A stretch of DNA of 64,000 bases from positions 1,609,501-1,673,500 of the forward strand of contig CP107199.1 of NCBI GenBank assembly GCA_025758065.1. Direction: 5' to 3'. The translations under genes were made by a program, and so were the position numbers. The notes under the pieces were generated by a model. That model was not told the origin of the DNA. It saw nothing but the letters and a program-made list of their open reading frames with translations, and ran no database searches. Positions 27,504 to 35,643 of the stretch are shown piece by piece. The DNA is from Lachnospiraceae bacterium. GTDB lineage: Bacteria; Bacillota; Clostridia; Lachnospirales; Lachnospiraceae. Position 1 is the stretch's first letter, and the number at the start of each line of letters is the position of its first letter.

Positions 27504-28961
27504 ATGGTGGAAGATAAGAATTTTGAAGATGAAGACCTGAAGGATATTCAGGATAAGGATAAGGCTGCCCATGGCAGTCAGGATAAAGATAAGGCTGCTC
27601 ATGGCAGCAGTGATAATGCAGATAATTACGAAAAGATCTGCTACATGTGCCGCAGACCGGAGAGCAAGGCGGGACCGATGATAACTATGCCAGGTGGCAT
27701 GTGCCTGTGCCATGACTGTATGCAGAAGGCTTTTGATACAGTGACAAAAGGCGGTATGGATTTTTCTAAAATGCCAAATATGCCAAATATGCCTTATGTG
27801 GGCATGAATTTCAGTGATCTCACCCAGATGCCGCCGGTAAATGAGATCCCCCAGCGGCAGAAATTAAAAAAGAAGAAGGATTCGGAAAAGCAGCTGACTA
27901 TGAAGGATATTCCGGCACCCCATATTATCAAGGGAAAACTGGATGAATATGTGATTGGCCAGGACAAGGCAAAGAAGGTTATGGCTGTGGCGGTTTATAA
28001 CCATTATAAACGTGCCTTTTTAGGCGGAACGGATCCGGATGGTGTTGTGATCGAAAAGTCCAATATTTTAATGATCGGACCTACAGGAAGCGGAAAAACC
28101 TATCTGGTAAAGACTTTGGCAAAGCTTTTAGATGTGCCTCTGGCAATTGCGGATGCTACTTCCCTTACAGAGGCCGGATATATTGGCGATGATATTGAAA
28201 GTGTTGTTTCCAAGCTTTTAGCAGCTGCAGGAAATGATGTAAAGCGTGCGGAAAAAGGTATTATCTTTATTGATGAGATTGATAAGATAGCCAAGAAAAA
28301 GCAGACCAATACCAGGGATGTAAGCGGCGAATCTGTGCAGCAGGAGCTGTTAAAGCTTCTGGAAGGCAGTACAGTAGAAGTGCCGGTAGGTTCCAACCAG
28401 AAGAATGCCATGACACCTATGGCTACTGTAAATACGGATAATATCCTGTTTATCTGTGGCGGCGCGTTCCCTGATATGGAAAATATCATTAAGGAGCGCC
28501 TGACCAGGAAGTCTTCCATGGGCTTTGGAGCTGCTTTGAAAGACAGCTATGACAATGATCCTGATATCCTGAGCCATGTGACCAATGAAGATCTGCGCAC
28601 CTTTGGCATGATACCGGAGTTTTTAGGACGTTTGCCTGTGACTGTTACTTTAAAGGGGCTGGATAAGGATATGATGATCCGTATTTTAAAGGAGCCAAAG
28701 AATGCTATCCTGCTCCAGTATGAGAAGCTTCTGGCGCTGGATGAGGTGAAGCTGGTGTTTGAAGATGATGCCCTTTCCTGGATCGCAGAGGAAGCATTAA
28801 AGCGTGGGACCGGCGCAAGGGCTTTGAGGGCCATCCTGGAAGAATTTATGCTGGATATTATGTATGAGATACCAAAAGATCCGAATATTGGGTCTGTGGT
28901 AGTCACAAGACCTTATCTGGAGAAGAAAGGCGGCCCTCTGATTCAGATGCGTCAGATGTAA
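27504..28961 (+). CDS. Divergent ClpX-like ATPase
   Basis: 485 residues. An acidic N-terminal tail contains KDKAAHGS twice, followed by a ClpX-type zinc finger (CYMC near 46-49, CLCHDC near 68-73). The AAA+ core follows: Walker A GPTGSGKT near 193, pore loop EAGYIGDD near 226, Walker B IIFIDEID near 254, arginine finger EFLGRLPV near 373, sensor 2 GTGARALR near 437. The ClpP-docking loop reads SMGFG instead of the usual VIGFG, and the RKH motif used by ClpX for tag recognition is absent (NQKNAM in its place). It is paired with htrA rather than with tig-clpP. This suggests a specialised paralog; whether it is the only ClpX of the genome cannot be seen here. Confidence 0.85.
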   Translation: MVEDKNFEDEDLKDIQDKDKAAHGSQDKDKAAHGSSDNADNYEKICYMCRRPESKAGPMITMPGGMCLCHDCMQKAFDTVTKGGMDFSKMPNMPNMPYVGMNFSDLTQMPPVNEIPQRQKLKKKKDSEKQLTMKDIPAPHIIKGKLDEYVIGQDKAKKVMAVAVYNHYKRAFLGGTDPDGVVIEKSNILMIGPTGSGKTYLVKTLAKLLDVPLAIADATSLTEAGYIGDDIESVVSKLLAAAGNDVKRAEKGIIFIDEIDKIAKKKQTNTRDVSGESVQQELLKLLEGSTVEVPVGSNQKNAMTPMATVNTDNILFICGGAFPDMENIIKERLTRKSSMGFGAALKDSYDNDPDILSHVTNEDLRTFGMIPEFLGRLPVTVTLKGLDKDMMIRILKEPKNAILLQYEKLLALDEVKLVFEDDALSWIAEEALKRGTGARALRAILEEFMLDIMYEIPKDPNIGSVVVTRPYLEKKGGPLIQMRQM

Positions 28962-28974
28962 ACCGATCTCTCTG

Positions 28975-30738
28975 TTATTCCCGCAACTTGAGAAAGGTCT
29001 GCAGCAGGTCCAGAGTACCATACCCAAATTCCCTGTTGGGATAGGAAAGGGACGGATTTCTGGATGCGCCCCGGATGAGGTAGCTTTTAATAGAGGCTTC
29101 GCTCATTGTGGGGTAATTTCCCATTACAATGCCCCAGTTTAAAAGATTGGCCACTGCTCCGGCAGTAATAGCAGCGGCAGCGCTGGTACCGGTGCGGTGG
29201 GTGAATGTCTGTGTGTTTTTTAGGATACCGGAATGGACTGAGGTATTGGCAGGTCCAAGTACGTCTACTCCCGGTGCTGCCAGATCCGGTTTTACAGAAT
29301 CCCTGCTGATGTAGCCGCGGCTGGAGTGGATGTAGATACTGTTATTCCTGTGATCATATGCACCTACTGTAATAGGGAGACGGGAGTTTCCAGGTACAGT
29401 GATGGTATTGGATGGATCTGGTTTTAAAAATACAGTTTCATCAGAGATAAAGCTCTGGACCGGCAGCCACATGTGGTAATCTCCTGTGAGAAACTGTGTA
29501 TTGTATACACGGATCGTCCAGATACCTGCAGAGGGTTTTTCGAAGCGCATGGATACCAGCTGGCTGCCGCTTCCTGCTTCGATCAGCTCATAATTTACAG
29601 TGACTGTAGTGTTTTCCAGTAAAAATGGGATCCTGGTTTCATTGTTAGCTAAAATAGGGATGCGGTTGATCCGCTCTCCTCCGGGAGAAACAAATCCTAC
29701 TGTATAAAGTTCTGTGGCAGAGGACCACAGCTCCAGGATAAATCCCCGTTCTGCTTCTTTTTTTCCAACCCTCAGTTCGACATCCTCATAAGAGGTGTCA
29801 GCGGAAAGCCTTCCTGCGTAGTGGTGGGCAAGCCCTGTTTCGTTTCCCGCTGCGATCACAGTGGCAATGCCGAAAAATCCCCCGTAATTCTGGGCTACCT
29901 GACTTAAGGGGGAACTGCCGGTATGACTGCCGTAATTGCTTCCAAGACCAAGAAGTATAACAAGGGGCTGGCGGAACCGGTCTGCAAGGACCCGCAGGTA
30001 TTTAATACCCATCATAATATCGTTTTCCTGAAAAGCATCTGCTTTTTCGGGGATCAGGTAATAGTCCCGCAGATATTTCTTTGCGGGCTTTAATTTTACT
30101 ATGGCAAGATCTGACATAGGGGCAGCACCTGTAAAATTTTGCAGGGGAAATGATCTTCCTGCTGCAAGGCCGGCTAAATAGGTGCCGTGGCCATTGGCAT
30201 CTTTTGACGGCACAAGGGAAAATGGATCATCAGATGCAAGGGCTGAATTAATATCTTCTCTGGTAAATTCCGTTCCATAAGAAGCACCGCCCATGGGATA
30301 ATAGTCAGGTACACCGGAAGTCGGAACAGAAGTGTCCTCCGGCAGTGTCTGATCCCAGATCCCAAGGATGCGGGTGGTGCCGTCTTCATTTCTGAAAGCA
30401 GGGCTGGTATAGTCAATGCCGGAATCTACGATGCCGACGAGAACGCCTTTGCCCATATTAGAAAGAGCTGGTGTCTGTAAAGCTGCCAGAATACCGGAAG
30501 CTTCCATGGCAGAGTCGTCTAAAAGGGTAAAAAGACCGGGGATGCTGTAGTAAGGATAACGTTCCAGGGAGACCGGCAGCGCTTCGTTTAAAGGAGTATA
30601 AAAAATGGCATAATCATTGCTCACATAGTCTACACAGGGAAATTGTTCCGGGTCGCGGAGGTTATTTTGCAGGGAGCCGAAGCGATAGATAAAGTCTGCC
30701 ACTTCTTCAGAAGCAGGATTTAAGGTGCATGAGGGCAT
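28975..30738 (-). CDS. CspC-like S8 (subtilisin-family) protease
   Basis: 587 residues. A propeptide-like N-terminal region (about 1-80, PVSLERYPYYSIPGLFTLLD) precedes the subtilase domain with catalytic Asp (GIVDSGIDY near 107), His (DANGHGTYLAG near 183) and Ser (RTGTSAAAAI near 525). A roughly 150-residue beta-rich insertion lies between His and Ser. This is the CspA/B/C arrangement known from Clostridia, where relatives process spore-germination enzymes or sense germinants; many Lachnospiraceae carry several, so a germination role is only a suggestion. All three catalytic residues are present, so it should be active. No signal peptide. It is convergent with the clpX-like gene, 13 bp apart. 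Confidence 0.85.
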   Translation of the reverse strand: MPSCTLNPASEEVADFIYRFGSLQNNLRDPEQFPCVDYVSNDYAIFYTPLNEALPVSLERYPYYSIPGLFTLLDDSAMEASGILAALQTPALSNMGKGVLVGIVDSGIDYTSPAFRNEDGTTRILGIWDQTLPEDTSVPTSGVPDYYPMGGASYGTEFTREDINSALASDDPFSLVPSKDANGHGTYLAGLAAGRSFPLQNFTGAAPMSDLAIVKLKPAKKYLRDYYLIPEKADAFQENDIMMGIKYLRVLADRFRQPLVILLGLGSNYGSHTGSSPLSQVAQNYGGFFGIATVIAAGNETGLAHHYAGRLSADTSYEDVELRVGKKEAERGFILELWSSATELYTVGFVSPGGERINRIPILANNETRIPFLLENTTVTVNYELIEAGSGSQLVSMRFEKPSAGIWTIRVYNTQFLTGDYHMWLPVQSFISDETVFLKPDPSNTITVPGNSRLPITVGAYDHRNNSIYIHSSRGYISRDSVKPDLAAPGVDVLGPANTSVHSGILKNTQTFTHRTGTSAAAAITAGAVANLLNWGIVMGNYPTMSEASIKSYLIRGASRNPSLSYPNREFGYGTLDLLQTFLKLRE

Positions 30739-30875
30739 GGAAGTGCCTTTCTGTAAAGCTGTGTTGTTGTAAGTATATGGGATAAATGGGGATCATATGT
30801 ATATTGCGGCTGTACTGCCCCTTGGTTTCATGGAAATGTACTGGATCTTAGGGTTATGAACATTGCCTGTATAAC

Positions 30876-30904
30876 TGGACGTGATAGGGAGATTATAGTA
30901 AAAT
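30876..30904 (+). promoter_or_regulatory. Candidate promoter for the LspA-like gene
   Basis: TGGACG, 17-bp spacer, TAAAAT, about 70 bp upstream of the start. The -35 matches only four of six consensus bases. Confidence 0.35.
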
Positions 30905-30974
30905 AAAAGCAGGCAGAAAAATACGGAAAATGTGTATCCATAAGTCGATCTTACAAGAAAGGACGGACCAAAAT

Positions 30975-31439
30975 ATGTTCTTACCATGGCTTACAGGCGG
31001 CATTGCCGCTCTTGACTTATTTATAAAAGACGAAATAGAACGGGAAGGCACTGAAGAATTTCCCAGAGATTTTCCTGGCACAAAAGGTTTTATACGCATT
31101 CATAAAAGCTATAATCCAGGTTTTCCCTTTGGCTTTATGAAAGAGCGCCCCCAGCTTGTAAAAGGTATTCCCCTGGCGGTCACATCTGCAGCTGCAGGCG
31201 CACTGGCGGCTCTTTTTACAAAAAAGGGCTGTGTGGCCCAGAAGATCGGCCTTTCCATGGTTTTAGGAGGCGCCATCAGCAATCTGTATGACCGCCTGGT
31301 AAAAGGTTATGTAGTGGACTATTTTTCTATTGAGTTTAAGCGTCTTAAAAATGTGATATTCAATCTTGGCGATATTTTTGTGTTTCTGGGCAGTCTGGTC
31401 TTCCTGGCCGCAGAGCTGTTAGAGGACATGAAAGACTGA
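30975..31439 (+). CDS. Signal peptidase II (LspA)-like protein, divergent
   Basis: 154 residues. The start at 30975 follows AAAGGA; the frame extends upstream without signals. The two catalytic-Asp motifs of lipoprotein signal peptidase are recognisable: GGAISNLYDRLVKGYVVDYF near residues 103-122 and FNLGDIFVFLG near 134-144. Also present are an LDLFIKD segment (LDQxxK in LspA) and a YNPGFPFGF segment (NxGxxFG). The N-terminal helix is short and followed by a charged stretch (EIEREGTEEFPRDFPG) unlike typical LspA. It may be a paralog with altered substrate range; it has no prolipoprotein transferase or pseudouridine synthase gene beside it. Confidence 0.7.
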   Translation: MFLPWLTGGIAALDLFIKDEIEREGTEEFPRDFPGTKGFIRIHKSYNPGFPFGFMKERPQLVKGIPLAVTSAAAGALAALFTKKGCVAQKIGLSMVLGGAISNLYDRLVKGYVVDYFSIEFKRLKNVIFNLGDIFVFLGSLVFLAAELLEDMKD

Positions 31440-31440
31440 A

Positions 31441-31670
31441 TATGATGATGTTGGGGTCAAAAGGTATTTTGACCCCTCTGATACCGAATTGCTACGTGCT
31501 TTGCACTCTCGCAATTCTAAAAACATTCGTAATCCGCTCATTTTTCTTCAAAAAATGGCTTCTTACTCATGTTTTTGGCGGGTCCCAAGTTCAAAAATCC
31601 TCCTGCAAGCAAGCTTGCATCGGATTTATGACCTTTTGACCCTGGTATCATATGATGTTATGGCAAAACT
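31441..31670. repeat. Intergenic fold-back repeat B, copy 1
   Basis: A non-coding element with GGGTCAAAAGGT near its left end and its inverse near the right end (ACCTTTTGACCC). The left end itself folds into a perfect hairpin, GGGGTCAAAA-GGTA-TTTTGACCCC (31453-31476). A related, shorter copy is at 36465-36595. Near 31613 it holds TGCAAGCAAGCTTGCA, also found in the hairpin at 40272-40346. Frames through it have no start signals. Confidence 0.7.
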
Positions 31671-31686
31671 GTAGTACATGGTCTTA

Positions 31687-32049
31687 TCAGAAGCTGAACA
31701 TCCCGCCTAAGGTACCTCCCAGGCTGCATACACCAAGGACCAGAAGAGAACGCCCGGCGTTAATGTCTGCTTTGGGATCCATGGCGAAAGAGGCTGCAAA
31801 AAGCACCAGAAAATAAAACATTCCGGACAGCAGTCCCCAGAAAAAGCGGCGGTTTTTTACACGTCTGCCGGTAAAAAATCCTCCTGCGAAGCAGGCGGCA
31901 AAATACACGGCAAAGATCAGCAGGTTTACCAGGCTTTCCCTAAGGCGCAGCTTATAAAGGGCAAAGGCAAGGACTCCTAAAAAGAGGGCAGAAAGCACAT
32001 AGGAGAGAAAAAGAGAGCGCAGCAAAGGTTTTATAACTTTAGTTTCCAT
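31687..32049 (-). CDS. TIGR04086-type small membrane protein
   Basis: 120 residues with four hydrophobic segments (LFLSYVLSALFLGVLAFALY, LLIFAVYFAACFAGGFFTG, LLSGMFYFLVLFAASFAM and a final Gly-rich one). This pattern, with GGFFTGRRVKNRRFFWGLLSG, matches the TIGR04086 family, a Clostridia membrane protein often encoded beside the SCIFF locus. The start at 32049 has TTAGGAG at good spacing. It is divergent from the SCIFF gene; the reason for the conserved neighbourhood is unknown. Confidence 0.8.
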   Translation of the reverse strand: METKVIKPLLRSLFLSYVLSALFLGVLAFALYKLRLRESLVNLLIFAVYFAACFAGGFFTGRRVKNRRFFWGLLSGMFYFLVLFAASFAMDPKADINAGRSLLVLGVCSLGGTLGGMFSF

Positions 32050-32093
32050 AAGATATTCTCCTAAAATATGTTTACAGTCCAGTATATTCACCG

Positions 32094-32122
32094 TTGCAAG
32101 CCCCGATAACCTATGTTATAAT
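32094..32122 (+). promoter_or_regulatory. Promoter of the SCIFF peptide gene
   Basis: TTGCAA, a 17-bp spacer and a perfect TATAAT. The resulting 5' leader of about 130 nt contains CTGTC/GACAG and GATCTT/AAGATC inverted repeats before the AAAAAAGGAGG ribosome site. Confidence 0.8.
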
Positions 32123-32262
32123 TCTATCGATAGTAATGTTTTTTCGAAGACTTTCATATACCTGTCTTTGCGGCTGATCCTTCACTGACAGGAGATCTTT
32201 TTGCAAGATCGGGCACAGAAAGATACTGGAAAAACATATTAGAAAAAAGGAGGTACTGTACA

Positions 32263-32409
32263 ATGAAGCATGTAAAGACTTTAAATGCCAATACCTTAAA
32301 GGATACCATGAAGAAGGGCGGATGCGGCGAGTGCCAGACTTCCTGCCAGTCTGCATGTAAGACTTCCTGTACCGTTGGTAACCAGAGCTGTGAAAATTCT
32401 GCTCGCTAA
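32263..32409 (+). CDS. scfA: SCIFF (six-cysteine) ranthipeptide precursor
   Basis: 48 residues beginning MKHVKTLNANTLKDTMKKGG and carrying exactly six cysteines at positions 21, 24, 28, 32, 36 and 43. These spacings, the leader and the downstream radical-SAM gene identify the SCIFF family (six cysteines in forty-five residues). The peptide is modified by ScfB, which installs thioether bonds between Cys and nearby residues; Thr and Ser beside the cysteines (QTSC, KTSCT) are candidate acceptors. An excellent AAAAAAGGAGG site and a consensus promoter suggest high expression. Its biological role is not settled, although related ranthipeptides have been linked to population-level regulation in clostridia. 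No protease or dedicated exporter gene is adjacent. Confidence 0.95.
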   Translation: MKHVKTLNANTLKDTMKKGGCGECQTSCQSACKTSCTVGNQSCENSAR

Positions 32410-32439
32410 TGGTATAGATCGGTAAAGCATTAAATGTGC

Positions 32440-32474
32440 AAAGCCCCTATGGTCAAAGTGATTATAGGGGCTTT
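32440..32474 (+). terminator. Terminator-like hairpin between precursor and maturase
   Basis: AAAGCCCCTAT pairs perfectly with ATAGGGGCTTT around a 13-nt loop, but only three Ts follow, so it may be a leaky terminator or an mRNA-stabilising 3' end that keeps maturase expression below that of the precursor. Confidence 0.6.
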
Positions 32475-32532
32475 CCCATGTAGTCCGGACCGGCCGGAAG
32501 GCCAATTAAGTTTAGAAAGAGAGATTTTAGCT

Positions 32533-33933
32533 TTGATTCATCAGTATATTAATAATGGTTATCATATTGTTCTGGACGTAAACAGCGGTTCCGTCCATGT
32601 AGTAGATCCGGTGGTTTATGATGCCATCGCAGCTGTTTCCAAGCAGATCCCGGAAATGGATAAGCCTGAGAAGCTTTCTGAAGAAGTAACTGCAAATGTC
32701 CATAAAAAATTAGATGAAACCTATGGAAGTGAGATGGTCTGTGAGGCATTGGAGGATATCCAGGAGCTGATCAATGCAGAGCAGCTGCTTACCCGTGACA
32801 TCTACCGTGATTTCGTATTAGACTTTAAGAAGCGTAAGACTGTAGTAAAGGCACTTTGCCTGCATATTGCCCATGACTGTAATCTGGCCTGTCGTTACTG
32901 CTTTGCAGAAGAAGGGGAGTACCATGGCCGCCGCGCTTTAATGAGCTTTGAAGTAGGAAAGAAAGCCCTGGATTTTCTGGTTGCAAATTCCGGAAGCAGA
33001 GAACATCTGGAAGTGGATTTCTTTGGCGGAGAGCCGCTGTTAAACTGGAAAGTAGTAAAGCAGCTGGTTGAATACGGACGTTCTTTAGAGGAAGCAAACC
33101 ACAAGAAATTCCGTTTTACATTAACTACAAATGGTGTTCTTTTAAATGATGAGATCATGGAATTCTGCAACCGTGAAATGAGCAACGTAGTATTAAGCCT
33201 TGATGGACGCAAAGAGATCAACGATAAGATGCGTCCATTCCGTAATGGCAGCGGCAGCTATGACATGATCGTTCCAAAGTTCCAGAAGTTTGCTGAAAGC
33301 AGAGGACAGAAGAACTATTATGTAAGAGGTACATTTACCAGAAATAACCTGGATTTTGCAGATGATGTGATCCATTATGCAGATCTGGGCTTCCAGCAGA
33401 TGTCCATGGAACCGGTAGTAGCTGATCCGGCAGAGGATTATGCTATCCGCGAAGAGGATATTCCGCAGATCTTAAAGGAATATGATAAGCTGGCGTTAGA
33501 ATATATTAAGCGTAAAAAAGATGGCAGAGGTTTTAACTTCTTCCACTTTATGCTGGATTTAACAGCAGGACCTTGTGTTGCAAAGCGTCTGGCTGGCTGC
33601 GGTTCCGGTACAGAGTATCTGGCTGTTACCCCGTGGGGTGATCTTTACCCATGTCATCAGTTTGTGGGAAATGAAAAATTCCTGCTTGGAAATGTTGATA
33701 CCGGTATTGTAAATACGGATATCCGCGATGAGTTCAAGCTTTGCAATGTATATGCGAAGGAGACATGCAAGGACTGCTTTGCAAGATTTTACTGCAGCGG
33801 CGGATGCAGCGCAAATGCTTATAATTTCAGTGGTTCTATTAACGGTGCATATGAGATCGGCTGTGAGATGCAGAAAAAGAGGATCGAATGTGCCATCATG
33901 ATCAAGGCTGCTTTAGCAGACGAAGAGGCATAA
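32533..33933 (+). CDS. scfB: SCIFF radical-SAM maturase
   Basis: 466 residues from a TTG start at 32533, chosen because the protein then begins (M)IHQYINNGYHIVLDVNSGSV, the family's N-terminus; the frame extends upstream only through the hairpin. A RiPP-recognition-like N-terminal region is followed by the radical SAM motif CNLACRYC near residue 114. A C-terminal SPASM domain contains clustered cysteines (CGSGTEYLAV, LYPCHQF, CKDCFARFYCSGGC), which bind auxiliary 4Fe-4S clusters. It forms thioether bridges in the upstream precursor. The next gene, tgt, begins 4 bp after its stop. Confidence 0.93.
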   Translation: MIHQYINNGYHIVLDVNSGSVHVVDPVVYDAIAAVSKQIPEMDKPEKLSEEVTANVHKKLDETYGSEMVCEALEDIQELINAEQLLTRDIYRDFVLDFKKRKTVVKALCLHIAHDCNLACRYCFAEEGEYHGRRALMSFEVGKKALDFLVANSGSREHLEVDFFGGEPLLNWKVVKQLVEYGRSLEEANHKKFRFTLTTNGVLLNDEIMEFCNREMSNVVLSLDGRKEINDKMRPFRNGSGSYDMIVPKFQKFAESRGQKNYYVRGTFTRNNLDFADDVIHYADLGFQQMSMEPVVADPAEDYAIREEDIPQILKEYDKLALEYIKRKKDGRGFNFFHFMLDLTAGPCVAKRLAGCGSGTEYLAVTPWGDLYPCHQFVGNEKFLLGNVDTGIVNTDIRDEFKLCNVYAKETCKDCFARFYCSGGCSANAYNFSGSINGAYEIGCEMQKKRIECAIMIKAALADEEA

Positions 33934-33937
33934 AGGT

Positions 33938-35068
33938 ATGAAGTATCAGGTGATCACAAAAGACGGACGGGCAAAACGCGCCCAGATGGAAACAGTACAC
34001 GGAACCATACAGACACCGGTTTTTATGAATGTTGGAACCGTAGGTGCTATTAAAGGTGCTGTTTCTACTGATGATCTGCGTCAGATCGGTACCCAGGTAG
34101 AGCTTTCTAATACCTACCATCTTCATGTGCGTACAGGAGATAAGCTGATCAAAGAATACGGCGGACTGCATCAGTTTATGAACTGGGACAAGCCTATCCT
34201 TACAGATTCCGGCGGCTTCCAGGTGTTCTCCCTTACAGATCTGCGCAAGATCAAGGAAGAAGGCGTATATTTCCGCTCCCATATTGATGGCCATAAGATC
34301 TTTATGGGTCCGGAAGAAAGCATGCAGATCCAGTCAAATCTTGGTTCTACCATTGCCATGGCTTTTGACGAGTGCCCCCCAAGCCATGCAGACTATGACT
34401 ATATCAGCAATTCTGTAGACCGCACTACCCGGTGGTTAAAGCGCTGCAAGGCAGAAATGGCACGTTTAAATTCCCTTCCGGATACTATTAATAAAGAACA
34501 GCTGTTATTTGGCATTAATCAGGGTGGTGTTATAGACGAGATCCGGATCCGGCATGCAGAGACCATCAGGGAGCTGGATCTGGATGGCTATGCAATTGGT
34601 GGTCTGGCTGTAGGTGAGACCCATGAGGAAATGTATCATATCCTGGATGTGACTGTACCTCATCTGCCGGAGGATAAGCCGGTTTATCTTATGGGCGTAG
34701 GAACACCTGCCAATATCTTAGAGGCAGTAGACCGGGGAGTAGACTTTTTTGACTGTGTCTACCCATCCAGAAATGGCCGTCATGGGCATGTATATACCAA
34801 CCACGGCAAACTGAATCTGTTTAACCAGAAATATGAGCTGGATCACAGCCCTATTGAAGAAGGCTGCCAGTGTCCGGCCTGCCGCTCTTACAGCAGAGGC
34901 TATATACGCCATTTGTTAAAGGCAAAAGAAATGCTGGGAATGCGGTTATGTACCTTGCATAATTTGTATTTTTATAATAAAATGATGGAGGAGATCCGCG
35001 ACGCCATCGAAGAACACCGTTTCGCAGAATACAAGGCGGCCAAGCTTGCCGGTATGGAAGGCAGATAG
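33938..35068 (+). CDS. tgt: Queuine tRNA-ribosyltransferase
   Basis: 376 residues, full length for bacterial Tgt. Substrate-binding and catalytic motifs are visible: LTDSGGFQVFSL (general Asp near residue 90), INQGGV, GLAVGE, DFFDCVYPSRNGRHG (nucleophile Asp near 270), and the zinc site CQCPACRSYSRGY with a later His. It exchanges guanine-34 for preQ1 in tRNAs with GUN anticodons. It is coupled to scfB (4-bp gap) and followed by yajC, the usual Clostridia order. The start follows AAAGGT. Confidence 0.97.
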   Translation: MKYQVITKDGRAKRAQMETVHGTIQTPVFMNVGTVGAIKGAVSTDDLRQIGTQVELSNTYHLHVRTGDKLIKEYGGLHQFMNWDKPILTDSGGFQVFSLTDLRKIKEEGVYFRSHIDGHKIFMGPEESMQIQSNLGSTIAMAFDECPPSHADYDYISNSVDRTTRWLKRCKAEMARLNSLPDTINKEQLLFGINQGGVIDEIRIRHAETIRELDLDGYAIGGLAVGETHEEMYHILDVTVPHLPEDKPVYLMGVGTPANILEAVDRGVDFFDCVYPSRNGRHGHVYTNHGKLNLFNQKYELDHSPIEEGCQCPACRSYSRGYIRHLLKAKEMLGMRLCTLHNLYFYNKMMEEIRDAIEEHRFAEYKAAKLAGMEGR

Positions 35069-35142
35069 CACGCAGAAGCGGGTAAACAAAAAACTATAAC
35101 TGCTGCGGCGAGGCGGCAGCAGGTGTGAAGGAGGAAAAAACT

Positions 35143-35421
35143 ATGCAGGGAATGGGCTTTATAGTTATCTATATTGTATTTTTTGCAGCTCTGATCTATT
35201 TTACGTCAATCCGTCCACAGAAGAAGGAAAGACAGAAACAGCAGGAGATGTTAAGCAGCATTGCTGTAGGCGATACCATTCTTACTACCAGCGGTTTTTA
35301 CGGTGTGATCATTGATATGACTGATGATACTGTGATCGTTGAGTTCGGCAGCAACAAAAACTGCCGTATTCCGATGCAGAAGGCTGCGATCGTTCAGGTA
35401 GAGAAGCCAGAAACAAAATAA
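35143..35421 (+). CDS. yajC: Preprotein translocase subunit YajC
   Basis: 92 residues: one N-terminal membrane helix (IVIYIVFFAALIYF), the hallmark SIRPQKKERQKQQEML, then a small beta domain (VGDTILTTSGFYGVI). The start at 35143 has AAGGAGG at ideal spacing; an upstream in-frame ATG at 35125 lacks a site. YajC associates with SecDF in the Sec translocon; secD/secF are not adjacent here. Confidence 0.95.
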   Translation: MQGMGFIVIYIVFFAALIYFTSIRPQKKERQKQQEMLSSIAVGDTILTTSGFYGVIIDMTDDTVIVEFGSNKNCRIPMQKAAIVQVEKPETK

Positions 35422-35423
35422 TC

Positions 35424-35493
35424 GTTACAGTTTGGCCATGACATCTTCTTGTTTCCATATTCATGAAAACAAGAAGCTTGGTGGAACTGTAAC
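35424..35493. repeat. Dispersed hairpin repeat, copy 2 (full length)
   Basis: The most complete copy: outer arms GTTACAGTT and AACTGTAAC enclose the CTTCTTGTTTCCAT / ATGAAAACAAGAAG core, so the whole 70 nt folds on itself. It starts 2 bp after the yajC stop and could act as its terminator. Confidence 0.8.
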
Positions 35494-35525
35494 AAATAAT
35501 CTGGTATACGAAGAGAATGAACATT

Positions 35526-35588
35526 AAAAATGTCGGAGGTTTGAAGCCTGGCAGTTTGTCTGCAAAGGCAAGAACATCCGACATTTTT
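35526..35588 (+). terminator. Long inverted repeat, terminator-like
   Basis: AAAAATGTCGGA pairs perfectly with TCCGACATTTTT around a 39-nt loop, and the right arm ends in a T run. It lies between yajC and the HAD gene. Confidence 0.6.
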
Positions 35589-35643
35589 ATATAATGATCA
35601 ACAGATGGCTCCGGCATATTCCGGAGCAGAAAGGCGGGGTATT

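Noticed and set aside
31442..31674. Two overlapping frames of 60-65 codons
   Set aside because: They lie wholly inside a fold-back intergenic repeat and have no start signals.
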